Positions 1-9,852 are shown, counted from the first letter of the stretch. The stretch: 36,683 nt of DNA from Bacillota bacterium (GCA_023410645.1 JAEYPQ010000048.1:1-36683); one strand, 5' to 3'. The notes: a model not told the origin generated them from the sequence alone. Made by a program: numbers and translations.

Positions 1-113
1 AACATATTCAAATAGCACATTGAAAAATATATAATGTAAAAGTAACAAGCAATAAATTAGTAATACAGCATGAAAATTCAAATATTCTAAGAAATTAGGA
101 AAAAATAATAATA
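1..113 (+). other. Distal end of the 16S-23S spacer
   Basis: A+T-rich stretch immediately upstream of the 23S gene, presumably the end of the internal transcribed spacer of an rRNA operon whose 16S gene lies left of the window. No tRNA is visible in it. It carries the 5' strands of the pre-23S processing stem (16-42 and 61-73). That a 16S gene lies upstream is inference. Confidence 0.7.
16..42 (+). other. Pre-23S processing stem, 5' arm
   Basis: Bases 16-42 pair with 3041-3067, with one mismatch (G22 against G3061) and wobbles at T20 and T30. An inner block, TAATAC A GCATGA at 61-73, pairs with TCATGC GTATTA at 3012-3023 around one bulged A. Together they bring the two ends of the 23S transcript together, as RNase III-type processing stalks do. 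Pairing was read by eye. Confidence 0.8.
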
Positions 114-2989
<2,876 letters not shown>

Positions 2990-3040
2990 GAAACTAACGG
3001 AAAACACAAAATCATGCGTATTATGAAATAGTGCATGAAG

Positions 3041-3067
3041 CTTTTACATTATGTATTTTTGAGTGTG
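3041..3067 (+). other. Pre-23S processing stem, 3' arm
   Basis: Partner of bases 16-42; lies in the 23S-5S spacer about 50 bases after the mature 23S end. The inner partner is 3012-3023. The position fits a double-stranded cleavage site that separates pre-23S from the 5S-tRNA part of the transcript. Confidence 0.8.
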
Positions 3068-3088
3068 TTAAAAAACATACTAAACAAT

Positions 3089-3204
3089 ATTGGTGACGAT
3101 GAAATAAGGGGTACACCTGTTCCCATGCCGAACACAGCAGTTAAGCCTTATGATGCAGAAGATACTTGAGAGTAATATCTTGGGGAAAATATGAGGTTGC
3201 CAAT
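3089..3204 (+). rRNA. rrf: 5S ribosomal RNA
   Basis: A 116-base 5S gene. The ends ATTGGT (3089-3094) and GCCAAT (3199-3204) form the terminal helix. The conserved block CCCATGCCGAACACAG is at about 3121-3137. It follows the 23S by about 100 bases and precedes tRNA-Asn by 11 bases, so it is co-transcribed. Confidence 0.96.
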
Positions 3205-3215
3205 TTTTTGTATAT

Positions 3216-3291
3216 TCCCTCTTAGCTCAGTCGGTAGAGCATGCGGCTGTTAACCGCAGGGTCGTTGGTTCGAGTCCAACAGAGGGAGCCA
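3216..3291 (+). tRNA. tRNA-Asn (GTT)
   Basis: A full cloverleaf of 76 bases with encoded CCA. The acceptor stem is TCCCTCT (3216-3222) against AGAGGGA (3281-3287), with discriminator G3288 and CCA at 3289-3291. The anticodon arm is TGCGG (3242-3246) / CCGCA (3254-3258) around loop CTGTTAA, giving anticodon GTT at 3249-3251. The T-loop GTTCGAGTC is intact. It is the last gene of the rRNA operon. Confidence 0.97.
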
Positions 3292-3295
3292 GATG

Positions 3296-3326
3296 GACTT
3301 TCACTTTATGTGAAGGTCTTTTTTTT
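3296..3326 (+). terminator. Intrinsic terminator of the rRNA operon
   Basis: Nine-base stem GACTTTCAC (3296-3304) / GTGAAGGTC (3310-3318) with loop TTTAT, followed by eight T residues (3319-3326). It begins five bases after the tRNA. Confidence 0.93.
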
Positions 3327-3437
3327 GCACTTGTTTTTATTTTAATAGTATATAATAATTGATTTTGTTATTTGTACTTGCATATTTTTTCTAATAATAA
3401 ATAATATATATTATAGTTTATTAATTAGGAGGTATTT

Positions 3438-3878
3438 ATGGCATTTGATAATAGGGAATTATTAGCTCGAATAATCAAATGTGAAGCTGAGGGTGAAGGG
3501 GAAAATGGAATGAGAGCAGTAGCTACTACAATAATGAATAGAGTTAATGCTCCATATGGAGAATATCAACGTGTTGGTCAAGGTGATATTAGAACAATAA
3601 TTTTTCAACCAAATCAATTTACTTGTGCTGCTACAAACAAAAATGGTGTACCTACTGCAAGAAATATTTATACTACACCTCCTGAAGATATACATTATGA
3701 GATTGCTGATTGGGCACTTGGTGGAGGAAGATTTTTTGGAATAGCAAATTGTTTATGGTATTTAAATCCACCAGCTGAATGCTATGATTATTTTCCAATA
3801 AATCAATCAGGAAAATATTTTACTTCAATTAATCAGCATTGTTTTTATTCACCTACACCTAAATATAAAACAACATAA
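3438..3878 (+). CDS. cwlJ: Spore cortex-lytic / cell wall hydrolase, CwlJ-SleB family
   Basis: A 146-residue protein made almost entirely of a SleB/CwlJ-type hydrolase domain (Hydrolase_2). The hallmark is the N-terminal segment RIIKCEAEGEGENGMRAVAT, whose Glu16 lies where the family's catalytic Glu is expected, followed by NRV and a later WALGG-type stretch. There is no signal peptide and no peptidoglycan-binding domain. This matches CwlJ (about 140 residues, made in the mother cell) rather than exported SleB. In Bacillus, CwlJ degrades spore cortex peptidoglycan during germination. The start follows AGGAGG with a six-base gap. The next gene, 19 bases on, resembles GerQ, which CwlJ needs in Bacillus; that context strengthens the CwlJ assignment. 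No convincing housekeeping promoter is seen upstream, so a sporulation sigma factor may act. Confidence 0.82.
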   Translation: MAFDNRELLARIIKCEAEGEGENGMRAVATTIMNRVNAPYGEYQRVGQGDIRTIIFQPNQFTCAATNKNGVPTARNIYTTPPEDIHYEIADWALGGGRFFGIANCLWYLNPPAECYDYFPINQSGKYFTSINQHCFYSPTPKYKTT

Positions 3879-3897
3879 ATTATAAAGGAGTGATTAT

Positions 3898-4188
3898 ATG
3901 GAAAGACAAGATACAACTAATGATTTTGTGCCCGAGCAAGTTACCAGCCCACTATATACTGCAGGGTACTTAAATACACAAATAGGCAAGCTAATGAAAG
4001 TAGAATTTTTAATAGGAAATAATTTTACTGATAGAACAGGAACATTAGTTAAGGTTGGAGTTAGTTATATTATACTAAGACCTATCGATGTTAATGGCTT
4101 TATTATGTGTGATATATATTCTATAAAATTTGTTACAATAATTGAAAGGCCTACTTTACCTATGTATGGGGGAATGGGGAATTTATAA
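3898..4188 (+). CDS. gerQ: GerQ-like spore coat protein
   Basis: A 96-residue soluble protein. Residues 22-82 (GYLNTQIGKLMKVEFLIGNN..., then GTLVKVGVSYIILRPI and IYSIKFVTII) follow the layout of the GerQ C-terminal domain: a short helix, a strand describing length of exposure, then a 'there is no/there is position' strand pair ending in a YVTF-like segment. GerQ is a coat protein required for CwlJ localisation or function in Bacillus. The Gln/Lys-rich N-terminal tail that transglutaminase cross-links in Bacillus is nearly absent here (about 20 residues, few Gln). It is 19 bases after the cwlJ-like gene with RBS AAAGGAGTG, so the two are probably co-transcribed. The similarity is by eye and weak at residue level; gene order is the stronger evidence. 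Confidence 0.68.
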   Translation: MERQDTTNDFVPEQVTSPLYTAGYLNTQIGKLMKVEFLIGNNFTDRTGTLVKVGVSYIILRPIDVNGFIMCDIYSIKFVTIIERPTLPMYGGMGNL

Positions 4189-4236
4189 GATATTAAATTC
4201 TAAAAATCTTATATATAATAAAATAAAGTTAAAGAT

Positions 4237-4283
4237 AAAGTACTAAAAAGTTAAATATTAAATTTAACATTTTAGTACTTTTA
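4237..4283 (+). terminator. Terminator after the cwlJ-gerQ pair
   Basis: Long hairpin: 4237-4248 and 4250-4256 pair with 4262-4268 and 4270-4281, with one A-A mismatch (4249/4269). A T-rich run follows. The A-run on the other side would also let it act on the opposite strand. Confidence 0.85.
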
Positions 4284-4294
4284 TTATTATATTA

Positions 4295-4323
4295 TTGTTA
4301 TATAGCTTTTACTATGATATAAT
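4295..4323 (+). promoter_or_regulatory. Predicted sigma-A promoter
   Basis: TTGTTA (4295-4300), 17-base spacer, TATAAT (4318-4323). It lies 74 bases before the start of the unknown gene at 4397. Confidence 0.6.
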
Positions 4324-4396
4324 AATTTTAAAATTATATATTAGATATTTCCATAATTGTAACTATAAATTATTTTTCATGAAAGGATAATATAAT

Positions 4397-4978
4397 ATGA
4401 ATGAGAATAAAAAATTTACACCTATCGGAGACACAGATGAAATAATGGATGAAATCAAAAAAGAATTAAGACTAAGTGATGAGCGGGATGATGAGATAGT
4501 CTCAAATGACTTGTTTATATCTAAACTTGAAAAGTTCACACGTAAATATAATTGCTTTAATACAAATGAATGGCTTTATAAACCAGATGAAATATCAAAA
4601 GAAGAACATGAAATGTTGGATGATATTGAACACTTTGCAAGAGCATGTAAGAGTTACTACGACAGAAATTATATTGAAACTAAATCAGATAATTCTGAAT
4701 TTGCAGAGGTATATAACATCAAATGGAAAGAGACTTTTATTACTCTTAATGTTTTGAATTTTCAAGGAATTTTATATTATGTAGAAAGGCTCAAACCATC
4801 AGATATTAATGATCATAGTTACATTGATTTTGAAGACATGAAAAATGGTACTTTTAAAGATAACGTAAAGTTGATCAATGAGAATTTAGCTGATTTTTAT
4901 AAGAAAGTATGTGAGTTTAAAGATCTAGGTGTGCCTAGTAAATATTTAATTGAGATAATTAAAGACATATACAAATAA
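4397..4978 (+). CDS. Hypothetical soluble protein, unrecognised
   Basis: A 193-residue acidic protein with no signal peptide, no membrane segment and no motif I recognise. It reads as mostly helical: an N-terminal charged region (residues 10-35, EIMDEIKKELRLSDERDDE) and helical stretches around residues 70-90 and 155-190. RBS AAAGGA precedes the ATG. It has its own sigma-A-like promoter and its own terminator, so it is a single-gene unit between the germination pair and the DUF4180 gene. The early part has slightly less A+T-extreme codons (for example GAGCGGGATGATGAG) than its neighbours, which could hint at recent arrival, but this is weak. Confidence 0.75.
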   Translation: MNENKKFTPIGDTDEIMDEIKKELRLSDERDDEIVSNDLFISKLEKFTRKYNCFNTNEWLYKPDEISKEEHEMLDDIEHFARACKSYYDRNYIETKSDNSEFAEVYNIKWKETFITLNVLNFQGILYYVERLKPSDINDHSYIDFEDMKNGTFKDNVKLINENLADFYKKVCEFKDLGVPSKYLIEIIKDIYK

Positions 4979-4999
4979 TTTATGATACGTAATAAAGCA

Positions 5000-5045
5000 A
5001 AACCTATGAATTAGTACAATATTAATTCATAGGTTTAATTTTTTA
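5000..5045 (+). terminator. Intrinsic terminator
   Basis: Stem AAACCTATGAATTA (5000-5013) / TAATTCATAGGTTT (5023-5036), nine-base loop, then a T run (5039-5044). It ends the unit containing the gene at 4397. Confidence 0.9.
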
Positions 5046-5089
5046 TAAATATATGTTATAATATATTTGATGTTAGAAGGGGAATTAAA

Positions 5090-5458
5090 ATGGATAATTT
5101 TAAAATAATAAAAGAAGAAAATGATATTGCTATTGTAAAATCTGATAATATATTAATAAATTCTGTTAATGATGCTTTAGATTTAATTGCTACTGTTTCT
5201 TATGAAACACAGTGCTATAAAGTTATATTAAATAAAAATAATATATGTGAAGATTTTTTTGATCTTAAAACTAATTTGGCAGGAGAAATTCTACAAAAAT
5301 TTGTTAATTATAAGATGAAGATTGCAATAATAGGAGACTTTTCAAAATATACAAGTAAGAGTCTAAGAGATTTCATTTATGAATGTAACGCTGGTAATCA
5401 TATATTTTTTGTTTTAGATATTGAAACTGGAATTCAAAAGTTAAAAAATGCAAAATAA
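5090..5458 (+). CDS. DUF4180 domain protein
   Basis: A 122-residue soluble protein. The stretch at residues 47-95 (LNKNNICEDFFDLKTNLAGEILQKF, then KMKIAIIGDFSKYTSKSLRDFIYECNAGNHIFF) is the highly conserved core of the DUF4180 family as I recall it, and the length fits a single complete domain. The function of the family is unknown; members often sit beside transcriptional regulators, but here the gene stands alone. RBS AAGGGG precedes the ATG, and a TATAAT at 5057-5062 may be its -10 although no good -35 is visible. It converges on the DXS-like gene with a shared terminator. Confidence 0.85.
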   Translation: MDNFKIIKEENDIAIVKSDNILINSVNDALDLIATVSYETQCYKVILNKNNICEDFFDLKTNLAGEILQKFVNYKMKIAIIGDFSKYTSKSLRDFIYECNAGNHIFFVLDIETGIQKLKNAK

Positions 5459-5483
5459 AGGTAAGCATTAATACTTACCTTTA
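5455..5483. terminator. Bidirectional terminator between convergent genes
   Basis: Stem ATAAAGGTAAG (5455-5465) / CTTACCTTTAT (5474-5483 and following), loop CATTAATA, with T runs on the 3' side of both strands. It serves the DUF4180 gene (plus) and the DXS-like gene (minus). Confidence 0.9.
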
Positions 5484-5512
5484 TTTTATATAAATTAATT
5501 AATATTTAAAAA

Positions 5513-7258
5513 TTACTTTAAAATAATATTAATTATATCTTCAACATTTAAATTGTATCTTTTAAATAATTCTTCCTTTGATTCTTCATGTAAGAATTCT
5601 TTTTTTGCACCGAAGTTATGCACTTTTACATTCTTATTTGCATAAAATCTTGATACTTTTTCACCAAATCCACCATCTAATATACCATCTTCAAGAGTTA
5701 CAATAGTATCATGATCTTTAAGTAATGAATTTAATAATTCTTCATCAAGTCCTGTAATAAATCTTGGATTTATTAATGTTGGATTAACTCCATTTTCTTT
5801 TAATTTTTCACACACATTCTCTGCTAATACAAAAAAATTCCCGAGACCAATTATTGCTATTTTTTCTCCATTTGTGACTTTTTCAAATTTATTTAATTCA
5901 ATATTTGATAATAGATTATTTTTTGTATCGGATACTTTTCCACCAGGTATTCTAATGCCAATAGGAAAATTTTGATTTAATGACCAATCTAACATAGCTT
6001 CCAAATCTTTGCTATTAGCTGGTGCTAAATAAGTAAAATTTGGTATGTTAGATAACATTGATATATCATACATGCCTGCATGAGTTACATCACTTTGTGA
6101 TATACCAGCATTTTCTACTATGATTAATGCAGGATTATTATTTATACATAAATCTTGTGATATTTGATCATATGTCCTTTGAATAAAGCTAGACATAAAT
6201 AATGCTATAGGCCTCATTCCTTGTGATGCAAGACCAGATGCAAAGGCAATTAAATGTTCTTCTGCAATTCCAACATCAAAGAATTTATCTGGATTTTCCT
6301 CTCTAAAAGGTACAATTCCAACTGCTCCGGGAGTAGCAGCATTTAATGCAATTATTCTATTATCAGTTTTAGACTTTTCGGATATATAATTTGCTACTAT
6401 TCCAGTATATGTTAAAGAATTACTATTATCTTTTAATTCACCAGTTTCTTTATCAAATGGTGCCACAAAATGGAACTTTTCAGGTGTTTCTTCAGCAAAT
6501 TTATATCCTTTTCCTTTCTTAGTGTGTACGTGAAGTACAATAGGTTTAGTTATCTCTTTTATTTGCTTTAGTTCCTCAATTAAAGTTAATACATTATTTC
6601 CTTCTTCAACATATTTGTAATCAAATCCTAGTGTTTTAAAGAAATTATTCTCAGCCTTTCCATTCGTATCTCTTAGTTCTTGTAAATTTCCATATAATCC
6701 ACCATAATTTTTTGCAATTGACATTTCATTATCATTTACGATTACTATGAAGTTTGATTTAAATGTTCCAACATTGTCAAGCCCTTCGAAAGCCTCACCA
6801 CCACTTAAAGATCCATCACCAATTACGGCTATTACATTTCCTGTTTCACCTTTTAAATCTCTTGCTTTGGCAATACCACTTGCCAAACTTACTGATGTAG
6901 AAGTGTGACCTACACAAAATAGATCATGTTCGCTTTCTGTAAAATCAGTAAAACCAGAAATTTCTTTTGATATTTTAAACTTTTCGAAAGCTTTTCTTCT
7001 TCCAGTAAGTATTTTATGAGTATAACTTTGATGACTTACATCCCAAATAATTTTATCTACTGGTGAGTTAAATACATAATGAAGTGCAATTGATAATTCA
7101 ATTATACCTAAATTTGGACCTAAATGACCTCCAACTTCACTTACTTTATTCAATATCAAATCTCTTATTTCATCGCCTAATATTTCTAAATCAGAATCAG
7201 AAAGTAATTTTAAATCTTGAGTTCCGTTTATTTTCTCTAATATTTTATATTTTTCCAT
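5513..7258 (-). CDS. 1-deoxy-D-xylulose-5-phosphate synthase-like transketolase (divergent)
   Basis: A 581-residue thiamine-diphosphate enzyme with the DXS domain order; canonical DXS is about 620. Seen: GGHLGPNLG (43-51), HKILTGR (81-87), GHTSTS (117-122), the diphosphate motif GDGSLSGG (147-154) with its Asn in VNDNEMS (174-180), HTKKGKGY (245-252), and the catalytic Glu in VGIAEEH (E333). However, the canonical DRAG segment reads ENAG (382-385) and the canonical RYPRG reads RIPGG (436-440). The Arg residues that hold the glyceraldehyde-3-phosphate phosphate in DXS (as I recall, R420 and R478 in E. coli) therefore appear missing, while the Asp and His of that loop (D390, H393) remain. DXS would make the first MEP-pathway intermediate from pyruvate; the acceptor here may differ. 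It is transcribed alone from a MerR-type promoter with a leader of about 100 bases. A weak RBS (GAGAGG) lies 12 bases before the ATG. Confidence 0.85.
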   Translation of the reverse strand: MEKYKILEKINGTQDLKLLSDSDLEILGDEIRDLILNKVSEVGGHLGPNLGIIELSIALHYVFNSPVDKIIWDVSHQSYTHKILTGRRKAFEKFKISKEISGFTDFTESEHDLFCVGHTSTSVSLASGIAKARDLKGETGNVIAVIGDGSLSGGEAFEGLDNVGTFKSNFIVIVNDNEMSIAKNYGGLYGNLQELRDTNGKAENNFFKTLGFDYKYVEEGNNVLTLIEELKQIKEITKPIVLHVHTKKGKGYKFAEETPEKFHFVAPFDKETGELKDNSNSLTYTGIVANYISEKSKTDNRIIALNAATPGAVGIVPFREENPDKFFDVGIAEEHLIAFASGLASQGMRPIALFMSSFIQRTYDQISQDLCINNNPALIIVENAGISQSDVTHAGMYDISMLSNIPNFTYLAPANSKDLEAMLDWSLNQNFPIGIRIPGGKVSDTKNNLLSNIELNKFEKVTNGEKIAIIGLGNFFVLAENVCEKLKENGVNPTLINPRFITGLDEELLNSLLKDHDTIVTLEDGILDGGFGEKVSRFYANKNVKVHNFGAKKEFLHEESKEELFKRYNLNVEDIINIILK

Positions 7259-7275
7259 AATCTTATTTTACCTCT

Positions 7276-7329
7276 CTAATAAAATATTTTCATTAATTCA
7301 TGCAATATCAATATTATTTTAAATACCAT
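7276..7329 (-). other. Orphan Shine-Dalgarno and possible 17-codon leader ORF
   Basis: On the minus strand a perfect AGGAGG (7336-7331) is followed after one base by ATG (7329) opening a 17-codon frame that ends in TAG at 7276. The spacing is too short for efficient initiation at this ATG, and no other start lies 5-9 bases away. It is either a leader peptide or the remnant of a lost gene between promoter and DXS-like gene. Confidence 0.3.
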
Positions 7330-7368
7330 CCCTCCTATAAAACTAGTACTTGAATTAACGACACTCAA

Positions 7369-7399
7369 ATTCTACACCTTAGAGTTAACTCTAAGTCAA
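7369..7399 (-). promoter_or_regulatory. MerR-type promoter and operator for the DXS-like gene
   Basis: Minus strand: -35 TTGACT (7399-7394) and -10 TAGAAT (7374-7369), separated by 19 bases. The spacer is filled by the perfect 18-bp palindrome CTTAGAGTTAACTCTAAG (7378-7395). An over-long 19-base spacer with a central dyad is the signature of promoters activated by MerR-family proteins through DNA distortion. The MerR gene begins 75 bases away, divergently. Confidence 0.88.
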
Positions 7400-7416
7400 T
7401 ACTTTTGACAAAAAAA

Positions 7417-7445
7417 TTGACTTTTTTCAAATAAAAATATATAAT
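7417..7445 (+). promoter_or_regulatory. Sigma-A promoter of the MerR-family gene
   Basis: TTGACT (7417-7422), 17-base spacer, TATAAT (7440-7445). Transcription would start near 7452, after a possible GTG start at 7450, which supports the ATG at 7474 as the true start. It lies about 20 bases from the divergent MerR operator, so autoregulation is possible but the dyad does not overlap it. Confidence 0.78.
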
Positions 7446-7473
7446 ATATGTGATTGAGAAAGGGGAGATAAAT

Positions 7474-7845
7474 ATGACGATTGCTGAAGTTTCCGAGCTT
7501 ACAGGTATATCAACCTACACATTAAGATATTATGATAAAGAAGGACTTTTGCCAAATATAAACAGGACTGAGTCTGGAATTAGAAATTTCAATAATAATG
7601 ACATGGAAATATTGTACATTATTTCATGTTTAAAAAAATCTGGTATGAATATAAAAAAGATAAAAGAGTTTATTGATCTATGTATTATTGGTGATTCTAC
7701 CTTAAATCAAAGACTTGAAATATTAATTGAACAAAAAAAGTGTATAGAAAGACAAAAAAAAGAAATCGATAAATACATGGATAAGATAGATAAAAAAATC
7801 GAATGTTATACAAATACAATAAATGCAATTAATCATGATATATAA
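7474..7845 (+). CDS. MerR-family transcriptional regulator
   Basis: A 123-residue regulator. Residues 1-70 form the MerR winged helix: MTIAEVSELTGISTYTLRYYDKEGLLPNI, then a wing (NRTESGIRNF) and a second helix-turn-helix. Residues 75-115 are a charged coiled coil (EQKKCIERQKKEIDKYMDKIDKK) for dimerisation. The C-terminal effector part is very short and I see no metal-binding Cys cluster, so the inducer is unknown; the type resembles regulators that sense aldehydes or electrophiles. I chose ATG 7474 (AGGGGAG upstream) over GTG 7450, which precedes the predicted transcription start. It probably activates the divergent DXS-like gene through the operator at 7378-7395. Confidence 0.9.
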   Translation: MTIAEVSELTGISTYTLRYYDKEGLLPNINRTESGIRNFNNNDMEILYIISCLKKSGMNIKKIKEFIDLCIIGDSTLNQRLEILIEQKKCIERQKKEIDKYMDKIDKKIECYTNTINAINHDI

Positions 7846-7897
7846 TTGTTGAATATATAGTCATTTTAAGAATTTTTATAGAAAGAGAGTGGAATTA

Positions 7898-8578
7898 ATG
7901 AAGGGATTTATTATTGGTATTGAAGGAACTGATGGAAGTGGTAAACAAACTCAAACAAATAAATTATTAGAAAGATTATTAAGTGATGGAAAAGATGTTA
8001 TAAGACAAAGTTTTCCCAATTATGAATCTGAGTCATCTGGGCCAGTTAGAATGTATCTAAATAAAGAGTTATCTGAAACATCAGATGAAATTTCAGCATA
8101 TCAGGCATCAATGTTTTATGCAGTTGATAGATTTTGCACATATAAGGCTGGTTTTGGAAAAGAGTATAATAAAGGCAAAATAATAATTATGGATAGATAT
8201 GTTCAGTCTAATATGTTGCATCAAGCATGTAAAATAAGTGATTTACAAGAAAGAGATAAATTCTTAAATTGGCTAGAAGATATAGAATTTGATCTATTTG
8301 AATTACCCAAACCAGATATTGTAGTATTTTTGGACATGCCAGTTGAAGTTAATTTAAAACTCATGGAAGGAAGACAATTTAAAACGGGTAATACAAAAGA
8401 TCTACATGAACAAGATAGTACACATTTAGAAAAGGCATACAATGCAGGTAAGTATGTAGCACAAAAGTATGGATGGCTAGTTATTTCATGTGTTGATAAA
8501 GATGGAAATGTTAGAACAAGAGAAGATATACATGAAGAAATATATTCTAAAATAAAAGATAAAATAGGTTTAAATTAA
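7898..8578 (+). CDS. tmk: Thymidylate kinase (dTMP kinase)
   Basis: A 226-residue kinase that phosphorylates dTMP to dTDP for DNA synthesis. The P-loop is IEGTDGSGKQTQ (8-19); the DR(Y/H) motif is MDRYVQSN (98-105); VVFLDMPVEVNL (142-153) is the strand before the lid; and the lid region is at about 158-175. The P-loop has Gln rather than the more usual Ser/Thr after GK, a variant I associate with a clostridial subgroup. ATG 7898 is preferred to a GTG three codons earlier because GAGAG lies nine bases upstream of it. It is followed closely by mazG-like and ATP-grasp genes on the same strand, probably one operon. Confidence 0.93.
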   Translation: MKGFIIGIEGTDGSGKQTQTNKLLERLLSDGKDVIRQSFPNYESESSGPVRMYLNKELSETSDEISAYQASMFYAVDRFCTYKAGFGKEYNKGKIIIMDRYVQSNMLHQACKISDLQERDKFLNWLEDIEFDLFELPKPDIVVFLDMPVEVNLKLMEGRQFKTGNTKDLHEQDSTHLEKAYNAGKYVAQKYGWLVISCVDKDGNVRTREDIHEEIYSKIKDKIGLN

Positions 8579-8594
8579 TTTATAGGAGTATTAT

Positions 8595-8951
8595 ATGGAA
8601 CAAGAAAATTTGTTAAATAATCTAAGAAAAGAAAGTAGTATAAATGAAATACAAGAATATATAAAAAAGGTAATAGATATAAGAGGTTTTGGTGAGCAGC
8701 CTGTAGAGCAACAATTATTACTTTTACTTGAAGAAGTTGGCGAGCTTGCAAAAGCAATTAGAAAAGAAGCAACTAATATGTGCATAGATAAAACGAAATT
8801 AATAAATTATGATACTGTTGAAAATGAAATAGCAGATGTTTTTATAGTTCTTACATCAATTTGTAATAGCAGAAACATAAATTTATTTGATGCAGTTGTT
8901 AATAAGGAAAGAATTAATATCAAAAGAAAATGGGATAATGAGAATAAATAA
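8595..8951 (+). CDS. MazG-like nucleotide pyrophosphohydrolase
   Basis: A 118-residue single-domain all-alpha NTP pyrophosphohydrolase. The metal-binding signature is visible as LLEEVGELAKAI (45-56; Glu46, Glu47, Glu50) and ENEIADVF (76-83; Glu78, Asp81). Members hydrolyse (d)NTPs to NMPs and diphosphate and are thought to clear aberrant nucleotides. Its position 16 bases after tmk and 16 bases before the ATP-grasp gene suggests co-transcription and fits a nucleotide-pool role. It is about half the size of E. coli MazG, so the symbol mazG is not assigned. Confidence 0.87.
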   Translation: MEQENLLNNLRKESSINEIQEYIKKVIDIRGFGEQPVEQQLLLLLEEVGELAKAIRKEATNMCIDKTKLINYDTVENEIADVFIVLTSICNSRNINLFDAVVNKERINIKRKWDNENK

Positions 8952-8967
8952 TTGAGGAAGTGATTAC

Positions 8968-9804
8968 TTGAATAAAAAATATAATATTTTAATATTATCT
9001 AATCCACAAAATGATGAATTAATGGAAGATATGTATATAGCTAACTCATTTAAAGAAGATGGTAATATTGTTGATGTAAAGTGGATTGATTATAATGAAA
9101 ACCTAGATGAGAATTATGATATTATTATAAGAAGAAATACCTGGGTAGAAGAAGAAAATAAAACAGAGTATTTTAAATTAAAAAATGATTATCTTATAGA
9201 AAGATTAAACATAAAAAATATAAGAACAATTAATCTTGAAGGATTAGATGGGCATGGAAAAATGTATCTTTGTGAACTATTTAAACTGGGTAAGAAAGTT
9301 ATTCCAACAATAAATAATATAAATGAATTATCAAATCTTGGAAATGCAAGAGAATATGTTTTAAAAGATAATAATTCTTTTGGAAGTGGTCTAGGACAAA
9401 AAATTATTAAAGCAAATAAACTAATTGATCAATTTAAAGAAGGATATTTAATTCAACCTAAATTAGAATTTAGGTCTGAAGTACAATGTTATTTTGTTGG
9501 AGACAAGTTAATGTATGTGTATGAATATACACCATCTAAATACCCCAATTATCCTACTCCAAGACTTATACAATTAAATGTAAAAGAAAAAAGCTTAGCA
9601 GTTGAATTTGCAAATATATCTAAATTAAAGTATGGTTTTAAACGAATAGATTTTTTAAGACTTAAAAATAATGAATTAATATTATTAGAAATAGAAGATA
9701 ATAGCCCACATATGAATTTAGAAAAATTGGATTATAAATTTAGAAATAAAGTTATTAAAGAATACAAAAATAATATATATGAATATTTAATGAAAAGTGA
9801 ATAA
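8968..9804 (+). CDS. ATP-grasp domain protein, substrate unknown
   Basis: A 278-residue protein starting with TTG (GAGGAAG eight bases upstream). An N-terminal Rossmann-like part (6-60, ILILSNPQND...) is followed by an ATP-grasp fold. VLKDNNSFGSGLGQKII (131-147) holds the nucleotide-binding Lys and glycine loop, YLIQPKLEFRSEVQCYFV (160-177) the central strands, and RIDFLRL...LLEIEDNSPHMNL (227-251) the Asp/Glu/Asn metal site. The layout resembles RimK and D-Ala-D-Ala ligase relatives that join an acylphosphate to an amine. I cannot name the substrate. It ends the tmk-mazG unit. Confidence 0.8.
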   Translation: MNKKYNILILSNPQNDELMEDMYIANSFKEDGNIVDVKWIDYNENLDENYDIIIRRNTWVEEENKTEYFKLKNDYLIERLNIKNIRTINLEGLDGHGKMYLCELFKLGKKVIPTINNINELSNLGNAREYVLKDNNSFGSGLGQKIIKANKLIDQFKEGYLIQPKLEFRSEVQCYFVGDKLMYVYEYTPSKYPNYPTPRLIQLNVKEKSLAVEFANISKLKYGFKRIDFLRLKNNELILLEIEDNSPHMNLEKLDYKFRNKVIKEYKNNIYEYLMKSE

Positions 9805-9833
9805 GTTATAAAAACTTATTTGCTTATTTTTAT
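9800..9833 (+). terminator. Probable terminator of the tmk unit
   Basis: Stem AATAAGTT (9800-9807) / AACTTATT (9813-9820), then a T-rich stretch. It overlaps the stop codon of the ATP-grasp gene. Confidence 0.65.
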
Positions 9834-9852
9834 TTAAAATAACTATAAACTA

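Noticed and set aside
3300..3437. Sporulation promoter before the cwlJ-like gene
   Set aside because: Only loose matches to sporulation -10 elements were seen in very A+T-rich sequence; not supportable.
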